This document shows positions 41,987 through 49,895 of a stretch of DNA of 64,000 bases, in pieces. The stretch comes from Oscillospiraceae bacterium (GTDB taxonomy: Bacteria > Bacillota > Clostridia > Oscillospirales > Oscillospiraceae): NCBI GenBank assembly GCA_902787755.1, contig CADAHL010000007.1, forward strand, positions 62,001-126,000, given 5' to 3'. A program made the position numbers and the translations under genes. Under the pieces are notes generated by a model. It had not been told where the DNA came from, ran no database searches, and saw only the letters and a program-made list of their open reading frames with translations. The first letter of the stretch is position 1. Each line of letters begins with the position of its first letter.

Positions 41987-42057
41987 ATTATAATAAAAAT
42001 CAACGCTCAACAAAATTGCGCTTCTTGTTGCATACATTACATTTCTTGTGGTATCAT
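41987..42057. promoter_or_regulatory. Divergent uxuA / araC-type promoter region with operator-like repeat
   Basis: Minus strand: -10 TATAAT at 41992-41987 for uxuA (weak -35). Plus strand: TTGCAT (42028-42033), 18 bp, TATCAT (42052-42057) for the regulator. Between them stands an inverted repeat CAACAA (42008-42013) / TTGTTG (42025-42030) with an 11-base spacer, a plausible regulator site. Confidence 0.55.
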
Positions 42058-42081
42058 TCTTACGGAAGGAGGCGATGTTCC

Positions 42082-42966
42082 GTGAAACAGCTGCGTTCGG
42101 AATTCAACAGCCGCCAGTACATGCTGTCGGAGGATTTCGAGCTGTTCTACTACAGCGATCTGCATTTTCAGAGCGTGGGCCGGCACAGTCATCCCTACAC
42201 GGAGGTCTATCTGTTCGCCGAGGGGCAGGTGTCCATGGAGCTGGGCGGAAAGAGCCATGTGCTCCGGCCCGGAGACGTGATCGTTGTCCCGCCGGGCACG
42301 GAGCATCAGGCCCGGATCCTGCCCGGGGAGCAGCCCTACCGCCGCTTCGTATTCTGGCTCAGCCGGTCCTTCTGCCAGGTGCTGCGGGAGGAATCGGCGG
42401 AGTATCTGTATCTCTTCGATCTGGCGGAAAAGAGCGGCCGCTTCGTCTATCACCTGGACCGGATCAGCTACAACGCCATCCGGGGCAAGCTCTTCGCCCT
42501 GCTGGAGGAGCTGAACACCGACCGCTACGGTCGGGATACCCAGATCGGGATCGGCGCCCGAGATCTGGTGCTGGCGCTGAATCGCTCGGTGTATCAGCAG
42601 AAGCACCAGAGGGCAAAGAAAGAGACCCTCTCCAGCTATCAGGCGGTCACGGAGTACATCGCCGGACACCTGGATGAGGATCTCAGTCTGGATGCGCTGA
42701 GCCGGGAATTCTTTCTCAGCAAGTATTATATCGCCCACCTGTTTTCGGAGCGGACCGGGCTTTCCCTGCACCAGTACATCACCAAAAAACGGCTGTCGGC
42801 CATCTGCGAGGCCATGCGCGCCGGCGAATCCATCGTCGACAGCTGCGCCCGCTTCGGTTTCCAGAACTACGCCAGCTTCTACCGGGCTTTCCGGAAGGAG
42901 TACGGCGCCGCCCCCTCGGAGTATCTCAGGGAGAACCTGTATCGGCCGGAGGGAGTGGAGCTCTGA
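42082..42966 (+). CDS. AraC-family regulator of the uxu operon
   Basis: A 294-residue activator with an N-terminal cupin (about 20-110: HSHPYTEVYLFAEGQ, LRPGDVIVVPPGTEHQ) and a C-terminal double helix-turn-helix (about 190-290: LSLDALSREFFLSKYYIAHLF and SIVDSCARFGFQNYASFYRAFRKEYG). The start is GTG 42082, because AAGGAGG stands nine bases upstream and the nearby ATG 42075 is out of frame. Divergent from uxuA, so it most likely senses a hexuronate pathway intermediate. Its stop codon abuts the stop codon of the convergent araD with no gap. Confidence 0.9.
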   Translation: MKQLRSEFNSRQYMLSEDFELFYYSDLHFQSVGRHSHPYTEVYLFAEGQVSMELGGKSHVLRPGDVIVVPPGTEHQARILPGEQPYRRFVFWLSRSFCQVLREESAEYLYLFDLAEKSGRFVYHLDRISYNAIRGKLFALLEELNTDRYGRDTQIGIGARDLVLALNRSVYQQKHQRAKKETLSSYQAVTEYIAGHLDEDLSLDALSREFFLSKYYIAHLFSERTGLSLHQYITKKRLSAICEAMRAGESIVDSCARFGFQNYASFYRAFRKEYGAAPSEYLRENLYRPEGVEL

Positions 42967-43665
42967 TCATTTTCCCTGGCCGTAATAGGCGTTCTTGCCG
43001 TGCTTGCGCAGGTAGTGCTTGTCCTGCAGCTCCTGGGGCGCGGGCCGGATCTGGGGGTTGATCAGCTCGCAGCGGAAGGCCATCTTGGCCACTTCCTCCA
43101 GCACCACCGCGTTGTGGACCGCCTGGGCGGGATCCTTGCCCCAGGCAAAGGGGCCGTGGTTCTTGCACAGGCAGCCGGGAACGGCCGCCGGATCCTTGCC
43201 CAGACGCGCAAATTCGCCCACGATCAGAAGGCCGGTATTGCGCTCGTAGGCTTCCTCAATCTCCTCCTTCGTCAGGCAGCGCAGGCAGGGGATGTCGCCG
43301 TAGTAGTAATCCGCGTGGGTGGTGCCGTAGCAGGGAATGTCCCGGCCGGCCTGGGCCCAGGAGGTGGCATAGCTGGAGTGGGTGTGGACGATGCCGCCCA
43401 GCGTCGGGAAGGCTTTATACAGCTCCACGTGGGTAGCGGTGTCGCTGGAGGGTCTCCACTTGCCCTCCACCACCTTGCCGTCCAGGTCCACGACCACCAT
43501 GTCCTCCGGGCTCATGCCGTCATAGTCCACGCCGGAGGGCTTGATGACCACCAGGCCGCTCTCCCGGTCAAGGCCGGAGACGTTGCCCCAGGTAAAGGTC
43601 ACCAGGCCGTACTTCGGCAGCTGAAGGTTTGCTTCGCATACGATTTTCTTCAGTTCTTCCAGCAT
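42967..43665 (-). CDS. araD: L-ribulose-5-phosphate 4-epimerase
   Basis: Class II aldolase-fold epimerase, 232 residues, converting L-ribulose 5-phosphate to D-xylulose 5-phosphate. Family signature segments are all present: [35 protein letters not shown], the zinc ligands in [16 protein letters not shown], and [14 protein letters not shown] with the catalytic His, then [21 protein letters not shown]. The start lies one base after the kinase stop codon, so it ends a four-gene pentose operon. Confidence 0.95.
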   Translation of the reverse strand: MLEELKKIVCEANLQLPKYGLVTFTWGNVSGLDRESGLVVIKPSGVDYDGMSPEDMVVVDLDGKVVEGKWRPSSDTATHVELYKAFPTLGGIVHTHSSYATSWAQAGRDIPCYGTTHADYYYGDIPCLRCLTKEEIEEAYERNTGLLIVGEFARLGKDPAAVPGCLCKNHGPFAWGKDPAQAVHNAVVLEEVAKMAFRCELINPQIRPAPQELQDKHYLRKHGKNAYYGQGK

Positions 43666-43666
43666 C

Positions 43667-45220
43667 TCAGATCACCTCGATAGCGCATTTCTCCAGGCCC
43701 AGGGCCTTCCGGTACCGGGTCAGGAACACGTTGAAGCCCGCGGCGTCCTTGGCGTCGGCCATGACGGTGACGGCCTTGGCCCCGGAGAACACCTTGTTGT
43801 CCAGGTAGTCGGCCAGGCTCTCGCCCTCGTCCTTCCAGAGCATGTAGCCGGCCAGCAGGGCCATACCGTAGGGGCCGCCCTCCCCCGCCGTCTCCATCAC
43901 GGTGACCGGGGAACCCACTGCCGCCGACAGCATCCGCTGACCCACGCCGGGGGTCTTGAAGAAGCCGCCGTGACCGGTGAGCTTGTCGATGCGGACCTGC
44001 TCGGTCCGGGTCAGGATATCCAGGCCGATCTTCAGCGTGGCCAGGGCGGAGAGCAGATGGGTGCGCATGAAATTGGCCAGAGTGAAGCTGGCGTCCGGGG
44101 TGCGGACGAACAGGGGCCGGCCCTCGTCCAGATCGGTGACGCCCTCGCCGGAGAAGTAGTTGTAACTGAGCAGGCCGCCGCAGTCCGGCTCGCCCTCCAG
44201 GGCTTTCCGGAACAGCAGGGTGAAGAGCTGTCCCTTCTCCACCGGAGCGCCGATGGCCTGGGCAAACTGGCTGAACAGGTTCACCCAGGCGTTGATGTCC
44301 GAGGTGCAGTTGTTGCAGTGGACCATGGCCACCGGGGCGCCGTCGGGGGTGGTGACCATGTCGATCTCCCGGTGCACGCCCAGGGGCTTGTCGGTGACGA
44401 TCATAGCGAAGTCCGAGGTGCCGGCGGACACGTTGCCGGTGTGGACCCGGACGGAGTTGGTGGCGGCCATGCCGGTGCCCGCGTCGCCCTCGCAGGGGGC
44501 CACGGGGATGCCGGGCTGCAGGGTGCCGCTGGGATCCAGGAAGCGGGCGCCCGACTCGGTGAGCACCCCGCCGGACTGGCCCGCGGTCAGGACCCGGGGC
44601 AGAATGTCCCGCAGCTCGATGCCGGTAAGGGCCTTGAACTTCCGGATCATGGTCTCGTCATAGTCCAGCTTGCTGCTGTCGATGGGGAACATGCCGCTGG
44701 CCTCGCCCACGCCCATGACCTTCTCACCGGTGAGCTGCCAGTGGATATACCCGGCCAGGGTGGTCAGGAAAGCGACGTCCTTTACGTGCTCCTCCCGGTT
44801 CAGAACGGCCTGGTACAGATGGGCGATGCTCCAGCGCTGGGGGATATTGAAGCCGAAGAGCTCCGTGAGCTCGCCGGCAGCCTCGCCGGTAATGGTGTTG
44901 CGCCAGGTGCGGAACTCCGCCAGCTGCTTCCCGTCCTTGTCGAAGGGCAGGTAGCCGTGCATCATGGCGGAGACGCCGATGGCGCCCACGGTGGTGAGCT
45001 CCTGGCCGAAGCGGGTCTTCACGTCCTCCCGCAGGGCGGCAAAGCAGGCCCGCAGCCCGGTGTGGATGGTCTGCATGGAATAGGTCCAGATCCCGTCCAC
45101 CAGCTGGTTTTCCCACTCATAGTCGCCGGAGGCGATGGGCAGGTGCTTCTCGTCGATCAGAACGGCCTTGATCCGGGTGGAGCCCAGCTCGATGCCGAGC
45201 GCGGTTTTTTTCAGATCCAT
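43667..45220 (-). CDS. FGGY-family sugar kinase, probable L-ribulokinase substitute
   Basis: A 517-residue FGGY kinase. N-terminal phosphate loop [14 protein letters not shown], then the [13 protein letters not shown] substrate region, [10 protein letters not shown], the second phosphate motif [12 protein letters not shown] and late [16 protein letters not shown]. It is more distant from classical AraB (about 560 residues) and from XylB; a xylulokinase is encoded three genes away. Between an isomerase and araD the expected reaction is L-ribulose to L-ribulose 5-phosphate. Clostridial alternative ribulokinases of this family (AraK) have been described, which supports the reading, but other ketopentoses are possible. 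Ribosome site AAGGAG precedes the ATG. Confidence 0.78.
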   Translation of the reverse strand: MDLKKTALGIELGSTRIKAVLIDEKHLPIASGDYEWENQLVDGIWTYSMQTIHTGLRACFAALREDVKTRFGQELTTVGAIGVSAMMHGYLPFDKDGKQLAEFRTWRNTITGEAAGELTELFGFNIPQRWSIAHLYQAVLNREEHVKDVAFLTTLAGYIHWQLTGEKVMGVGEASGMFPIDSSKLDYDETMIRKFKALTGIELRDILPRVLTAGQSGGVLTESGARFLDPSGTLQPGIPVAPCEGDAGTGMAATNSVRVHTGNVSAGTSDFAMIVTDKPLGVHREIDMVTTPDGAPVAMVHCNNCTSDINAWVNLFSQFAQAIGAPVEKGQLFTLLFRKALEGEPDCGGLLSYNYFSGEGVTDLDEGRPLFVRTPDASFTLANFMRTHLLSALATLKIGLDILTRTEQVRIDKLTGHGGFFKTPGVGQRMLSAAVGSPVTVMETAGEGGPYGMALLAGYMLWKDEGESLADYLDNKVFSGAKAVTVMADAKDAAGFNVFLTRYRKALGLEKCAIEVI

Positions 45221-45243
45221 ACGTTTTCTCCTTATACGCCCCG

Positions 45244-45268
45244 GCGGCGGTCCTGTTCGGACCGCCGC
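45244..45268 (-). other. Intercistronic hairpin between isomerase and kinase genes
   Basis: Ten-base perfect stem GCGGCGGTCC (45244-45253) / GGACCGCCGC (45259-45268) with a five-base loop and no U-tract; more likely an mRNA stabiliser or processing site than a terminator. Confidence 0.5.
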
Positions 45269-45283
45269 TGGCTGTTGTTTTGA

Positions 45284-46759
45284 TCAGGCCCAGGGATTCT
45301 CGGTGGGATAGGGCAGGCTCTTGGGCTGGTTCCAGCCGATGTCCTCCACGCCCAGGAACTTGAAGACCTCGAACAGGGCCTTGCCGTGATGGCCGAAGGC
45401 CACGGCGCCGTGGTGGGGGAAGCGCTTCTGGATCAGCACGTGGCGGTAGAAGCGGCCCATCTCATGGATGGCGAACACACCGATGCCGCCGAAGCTGGTG
45501 GTGGCCACGGGCAGGACCTCGCCCTCGGCGATGTAGGAGCGCAGCTTGCCCTCGGAATCGCACTGCAGGCGGTAGAAGGTGATCTCACCGGGGGCGATGT
45601 CGCCCTCCAGGGTGCCCCGGGTGAAATCGGGCTCGGAGCCGGCGGGCTCCAGCAGACGGTGTTGGATGAGCTGGTACTTCACGGCCCGGTCGGCGCACAT
45701 CTTGCAGCTGGGCGTGTTGCCGCAGTGGAAGCCCATGAAGGTGTCGGTCAGGCTGTAGTCGAACTTGCCCTTGATCTGGCTCTCCCACATCTGGGCGGGC
45801 ACGGAGTTGTTGATATCCAGGATGGTGACGGCGTCGCCGGAGATGCAGGCGCCGATGTACTCGGAGAGGGCGCCGTAGATATCCACCTCGCAGCTGACGG
45901 GGATGCCCCGGGCGGCCAGGCGGGAGTTGACGAAGCAGGGCTCAAAGCCGAACTGCTCGGGGAAGGCGGGCCAGCACTTGTCGGCAAAGGCCACGTACTT
46001 CCGCGCGCCCTTGTGCTCCTCGGCCCAGTCCAGCAGGGTCAGCTCAAACTGCGCCATGCGCTCCAGCAGATCGGGGAAGTACTTGCCCTCGCCCATCTCT
46101 TTGGCCATATCCTCGCAGACGGCGGGGATCCGGGCGTCGCCCTTGTGGGCCTTATAGCTCACCAGCAGATCCAGCTCGGAGTTCTCTTCGATCTCCACGC
46201 CCAGCTCGTACAGGCCCTTGATGGGGGCGTTGCAGGCAAAGAAGTCCTGGGGCCGGGGGCCGAAGGTGATGATCTTCAGATTCTGCACGCCGATGATAGC
46301 CCGGGCGATGGGATAGAAGTCCTTGATCATCCTGCCGATGTCCTGGGCGGTGCCCACAGGATACTCGGGGATATAGCCCTTCAGGTGGCGCATCCCCAGG
46401 TTGTAGGAACAGTTGAGCATGCCGCAGTAGGCGTCGCCCCGGCCGTTAATCAGGTCGCCGTCGCCCTCGGCAGCGGCCACGAACATGCAGGGGCCGTCAA
46501 AGTTCTTGGCGATCAGGGTCTCGGGGGTCTCGGGGCCGAAGTTGCCCAGGAACACCACCAGGGCGTTGCAGCCGGCGGCCTTCACGTCCTCCACAGCCTT
46601 GAGCATATCCTTCTCGTTCTCCACGGTGACGGGGCACTCATAGATGTTGCCTCCGCAGGTCTTGACGATGGCTTCCCGGCGGGCGATGCTCAGGCCGATG
46701 GGGAAACAGTCGCGGGAGACGGCAACGATGCCGAGTTTGACTTCGGGGATGTTCTGCAT
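45284..46759 (-). CDS. L-fucose/L-arabinose isomerase-family protein (pentose operon)
   Basis: A 491-residue member of the L-fucose isomerase fold, which uses manganese for aldose-ketose isomerisation. Typical segments are VEDVKAAGCNALVVFLGNFGPE, FVAAAEGDGDLINGRGDAYCG, the metal-site SCEVDIYGALSEY, LDINN and FMGFHCGNTPSCKM, then GHHGKALFEV near the end. It is not the classical AraA (which begins WFVTGSQ..YG). ATG 46759 follows GGAGG; a longer in-frame extension would overlap xylB and has no ribosome site. Operon position between xylB and the kinase-araD pair predicts conversion of L-arabinose to L-ribulose, or another pentose; substrate untested. Confidence 0.8.
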   Translation of the reverse strand: MQNIPEVKLGIVAVSRDCFPIGLSIARREAIVKTCGGNIYECPVTVENEKDMLKAVEDVKAAGCNALVVFLGNFGPETPETLIAKNFDGPCMFVAAAEGDGDLINGRGDAYCGMLNCSYNLGMRHLKGYIPEYPVGTAQDIGRMIKDFYPIARAIIGVQNLKIITFGPRPQDFFACNAPIKGLYELGVEIEENSELDLLVSYKAHKGDARIPAVCEDMAKEMGEGKYFPDLLERMAQFELTLLDWAEEHKGARKYVAFADKCWPAFPEQFGFEPCFVNSRLAARGIPVSCEVDIYGALSEYIGACISGDAVTILDINNSVPAQMWESQIKGKFDYSLTDTFMGFHCGNTPSCKMCADRAVKYQLIQHRLLEPAGSEPDFTRGTLEGDIAPGEITFYRLQCDSEGKLRSYIAEGEVLPVATTSFGGIGVFAIHEMGRFYRHVLIQKRFPHHGAVAFGHHGKALFEVFKFLGVEDIGWNQPKSLPYPTENPWA

Positions 46760-46809
46760 AATGATTTCCTCCATTTTATAAATATTTCTTTGTTCTGTTT
46801 GAAACCGGC

Positions 46810-48288
46810 TCAGCTCAGCCGGGGAAACACGTCCTTCAGCGCGGGATACAGCAGCTTGAAGCTCTGGTAGCGCCGCTCGTACAGGGCGGCCAGCTCCGGG
46901 TCGGGATGAACCGTCTCCCGGACGCTGATGAGCTTGTCCGCCGCGGCCTGCACGCTCTCGTACTCGCCGCTGCCCACCATGGCCAGGATGGCGCCGCCGT
47001 AGCCGGGGCCCTCCTCGGTCTGGGGGATCTCCAGAGAAATATTCAGCACATTGGCCAGGATCTTCCGCCACAGGGGGCTTCTGGCGCCGCCGCCGCAGAG
47101 CTTGGAGCTTTCGATGGGAAGGCCCAGGCTCCTGGCCACCTCCACCGAATCCCGGATGGCAAAGGCCACGCCTTCCAGCACCGCCTGAACCAGATCGGCC
47201 CTCGTGGTATCCATGCTCATGCCGATAAAGGCGGCCCGGGCGTCGGTATCGTTGATGGGGCTGCGCTCGCCCATCAGGTAGGGCAGGAAATACACCCGGT
47301 TCCGGCCCAGCTTCTCAGGAGTTATGTCAACCTGTTCCCCGGCGTAGTCGGTGGTCTTCAGGATCTCGTCGCAGAACCACTTGTTGCAGCTGGCGGCGGA
47401 GAGCATGCAGCCCATCAGGTGCCAGCCCCCGTCGGCATGGGCGAAGGCGTGCAGGGCGTTGTTGGGGTCCACGCCGAAGTTCCGGGAGGAGATGAACACG
47501 GTGCCGGAGGTGCCCAGAGAGATGTTGCAGCCCCCCTGGCCCACCACGCCGGTGCCCACCGCCGCAGCGGCGTTGTCCCCCGCGCCGGCCACCACCAGGC
47601 AGTCCCGGGGCAGGCCCAGGGCGCCGGAGACGAAGCCCCGGAGGGTCCCGATGACCTGATAGCTCTCAAACAGCTGCGGCATCTGCTCTTCCTTCAGTGA
47701 GCAGATTGCCAGCATCTCCTTCGACCAGCACTTGTGCTCCACGTCCAGCAGCAGCATGCCGCTGGCGTCGGAGTAATCGCAGGCGTGCACGCCGGTCAGG
47801 CGGTAGTTGATGTAATCCTTGGGCAGCATGATCCTGGCAATGCGGGCAAAATTCTCCGGCTCGTTCTCCCGCATCCACAGCAGCTTGGGGGCGGTAAAGC
47901 CCGCGAAGGCGATGTTGGCCGTGAGCCGGGACAGTTTCTCCTTGCCGATCTCGGTGTTGAGCCACTCGGTCTGGGCCGCGGTGCGTCCGTCGTTCCAGAG
48001 GATGGCCGGGCGGATCACCCGGTCCTGGGCGTCCAGGGCCACCAGTCCGTGCATCTGGCCGCCTACGCCGATGCCCCGGACCTGGGACTTGTCCAGATGC
48101 TCCGTCAGCTGCAGAATGCCGTGCTGCACGGCCTTCCACCAGTCTGCCGGATCCTGCTCCGACCAGCCCGGCTTGGGGAAGCGGAGCGGATACTCCTTCG
48201 TCACGCTGCCATGGATCGTTCCCTTCTCGTCCACCAGCAGCAACTTCACCGCCGAGGTACCCAAATCAACGCCGATAAAATAGGACAT
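46810..48288 (-). CDS. xylB: Xylulokinase
   Basis: FGGY kinase that phosphorylates D-xylulose; 492 residues. Family segments: GVDLGTSAVKLLLVD phosphate loop, QSGQMHGLV-like GVGGQMHGLVALD, LWNDGRT, the DYSDASGMLLLDV region, GAGDNAAAAVGTGVV and SLGTSGTVF, and CGGGARSPLWRKILANV near the C-terminus. AGGAGG precedes the ATG. It heads the operon xylB, isomerase, kinase, araD, so pentoses enter as xylulose 5-phosphate. No xylose isomerase is encoded here. Confidence 0.93.
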   Translation of the reverse strand: MSYFIGVDLGTSAVKLLLVDEKGTIHGSVTKEYPLRFPKPGWSEQDPADWWKAVQHGILQLTEHLDKSQVRGIGVGGQMHGLVALDAQDRVIRPAILWNDGRTAAQTEWLNTEIGKEKLSRLTANIAFAGFTAPKLLWMRENEPENFARIARIMLPKDYINYRLTGVHACDYSDASGMLLLDVEHKCWSKEMLAICSLKEEQMPQLFESYQVIGTLRGFVSGALGLPRDCLVVAGAGDNAAAAVGTGVVGQGGCNISLGTSGTVFISSRNFGVDPNNALHAFAHADGGWHLMGCMLSAASCNKWFCDEILKTTDYAGEQVDITPEKLGRNRVYFLPYLMGERSPINDTDARAAFIGMSMDTTRADLVQAVLEGVAFAIRDSVEVARSLGLPIESSKLCGGGARSPLWRKILANVLNISLEIPQTEEGPGYGGAILAMVGSGEYESVQAAADKLISVRETVHPDPELAALYERRYQSFKLLYPALKDVFPRLS

Positions 48289-48331
48289 GGCCCTTTCCTC
48301 CTGTGGCTTTATACTTTTTTATTTATTGTAC

Positions 48332-48353
48332 AGGATAATCCCCTGTTTATCCT
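48332..48353. promoter_or_regulatory. Operator-like palindrome upstream of xylB
   Basis: AGGATAA (48332-48338), 8-base spacer, TTATCCT (48347-48353): a perfect 7-base inverted repeat 44 bases upstream of the xylB start. A minus-strand TACAAT-type -10 box lies at 48331-48326. The regulator encoded just upstream is the natural candidate. Confidence 0.5.
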
Positions 48354-48452
48354 TGACAATTCCGCAGTTTTATTAGACTTTTTTGCTGTTCTTCAATTTT
48401 CGGCAAGCTGTACAGCTTTCCGGGGCTATCTTTGTGGAAAATAGCAAAAACC

Positions 48453-48474
48453 GCCCGGGGTTCAGTCCTCGGGC
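48453..48474 (-). terminator. Terminator of the araC-type gene upstream of xylB
   Basis: Stem GCCCGGGG (48453-48460) / CCTCGGGC (48467-48474) overlapping the stop codon, then GGTTTTTGC on the minus strand. It separates the regulator from the pentose operon. Confidence 0.78.
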
Positions 48475-49385
48475 AGTTGTTTCAGTAAGGTCAGGCTTTG
48501 CTCCCGGTCGTAGAAGCGTTCCAGAGAATGCAGGCTGTGGCGCACCACCGTACCGGCGGCCTCGGGCTTTCTGGGCCTGCGGCTGTACTGCTCCGGCGTC
48601 ATGCCGAACTGACGCTTGAAGGCCCGGGAGAAATAGCGGTAATCGGAGAAGCCGGACTCCAGGCAGACGTTGAGCATCTTGCTCTCTCCCTCCGCGATCC
48701 GCTGGCAGGCGGCATTGACCCGGACGGAGTTTACATAATCCTGAAAATTCTGGTTCAGGGCGTCCTTGATGAAATGGGACAGATAGCTCAGGGACACGCC
48801 CTGGGCCTGGGCAAAATCCGCCAGGCGGATCTTGTGCATATAGTTCTCGTCCACGAAGCGGATCAGGGCCGCGAGCCGGGCATTGCGCCGGTCGTTGCTG
48901 GCGGCCTCCTCCGGGGTAACGGTCCGGCAGGGCATCCTGTTCAGCAGCAGATGGAAGCCCAGGGCCAGCTCTCCGATGCACATCAGCGGATACTGCTCCT
49001 GCCGCTCCAGATAGGCTTCCGCCGCCCGGCGGATCCGGCTCTTCAGCAAGGACAGCTCCTCCGCCGTCAGATAGGCCTCCGGAAAAATGCTGTTCGCCCG
49101 GAGGCTGTCGGGCATCTGGAACAGGCCGGGCTGGATCTGGACGCAGAGGAAGGTGCAGGGCCGCTCGGTTTTGTGGAACTCGTGGTTCTGCTGGGGGCTG
49201 AACAGCAGCAGCTGACCGGGCCGGGCCAGGGCGTTCTCGCTGCCGCAGGTCACGGACAGCTCCCCCTCCAGGATCCAGATCAGCTCCCACTCGGCGTGGA
49301 AATGGGGCGTGCGGTAGTCCACCGTGTCGAAGAACAGGCTGAGCCCGTCCATCTGCACGTGGCGAACGATCTCCAGTTCCTTCAT
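48462..49385 (-). CDS. AraC-family regulator of the pentose operon
   Basis: A 307-residue regulator: N-terminal cupin (about 20-100: HFHAEWELIWILEGELSVTCG, LLLFSPQQNHEFHK) and C-terminal double helix-turn-helix (about 180-285: IRLADFAQAQGVSLSYLSHFI and SKMLNVCLESGFSDYRYFSRAFKRQFGMTPEQY). Ribosome site GGAGGCGCGCCG. It stands alone, with its own terminator, directly ahead of xylB on the same strand, and is the likely activator of that operon through the palindrome at 48332-48353. Confidence 0.88.
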   Translation of the reverse strand: MKELEIVRHVQMDGLSLFFDTVDYRTPHFHAEWELIWILEGELSVTCGSENALARPGQLLLFSPQQNHEFHKTERPCTFLCVQIQPGLFQMPDSLRANSIFPEAYLTAEELSLLKSRIRRAAEAYLERQEQYPLMCIGELALGFHLLLNRMPCRTVTPEEAASNDRRNARLAALIRFVDENYMHKIRLADFAQAQGVSLSYLSHFIKDALNQNFQDYVNSVRVNAACQRIAEGESKMLNVCLESGFSDYRYFSRAFKRQFGMTPEQYSRRPRKPEAAGTVVRHSLHSLERFYDREQSLTLLKQLPED

Positions 49386-49517
49386 CGGCGCGCCTCCTCT
49401 CCCTGATTCTAATTATACCCAATACGCGTTCTGATTGCAAGGCCGGTCCCCTTCCCGGTGAACGGAAAAATCGGCGCAAAAGCCTCACTTTTCTTCTTCC
49501 ATCCGGGAAAACTGTGG

Positions 49518-49523
49518 TATAAT
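49518..49523 (+). promoter_or_regulatory. Extended -10 promoter of the ATP-cone gene
   Basis: TGTGGTATAAT ending at 49523 gives an extended -10 with only TTCTTC as a poor -35. It lies 45 bases before the start codon. Confidence 0.5.
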
Positions 49524-49567
49524 GATCTTAGGAAAACCGGCTATTCAAAGCAGAAGGAGAGATCACC

Positions 49568-49831
49568 ATGAAAGTTACCAAGAAAAACGGAAATATCGTG
49601 CTCTTTGACGACGACAAGGTCATCCGCAGTATGCTGCGGGCCAACGCCGATACCGACGAGGAGACGCTCTCGGAGAGCGCCGCGGCCTACATCGCCGGCG
49701 AGGTCTTCGCCAGGCTGGCCAAGGAGCGGGATCTGATCAGCACCGCCGACGTGCGTCTGTGCGTGAAGCAGTTCCTGGAGGAGCGTGGTCTGACCGAAAC
49801 CGCCCGGCTCTATATGGAGTATCACAAGTAA
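49568..49831 (+). CDS. Stand-alone ATP-cone domain protein
   Basis: An 87-residue protein consisting of a single ATP-cone, the nucleotide-sensing module otherwise found at the N-terminus of ribonucleotide reductases and in NrdR. MKVTKKNGNIVLFDDDKVIRSMLRAN is the usual beginning (VIKRDGxxxxFDxxKI..A), and the end RLCVKQFLEERGLTETARLYMEYHK fits VExxLxxxGxxEVAxxYIxYR. No catalytic or zinc domain follows. GAAGGAGA precedes the ATG. Monocistronic, with a bidirectional terminator behind it. It could sense ATP/dATP levels for an unlinked partner; that is inference. Confidence 0.85.
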   Translation: MKVTKKNGNIVLFDDDKVIRSMLRANADTDEETLSESAAAYIAGEVFARLAKERDLISTADVRLCVKQFLEERGLTETARLYMEYHK

Positions 49832-49842
49832 ACCATTGGCAG

Positions 49843-49885
49843 GCAAAAGGATCCCCCGACCATGACGGCCGGGGGATCCTTTTGC
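49843..49885. terminator. Bidirectional terminator between ATP-cone gene and fucO
   Basis: Sixteen-base perfect stem GCAAAAGGATCCCCCG (49843-49858) / its complement (49870-49885), ending TTTTGC in both directions. Confidence 0.88.
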
Positions 49886-49895
49886 GTGTTTGGAT

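Noticed and set aside
45284..46759. Classical L-arabinose isomerase AraA
   Set aside because: The AraA start (WFVTGSQ..YG) and its motifs are missing; the sequence follows the L-fucose isomerase-like family instead.
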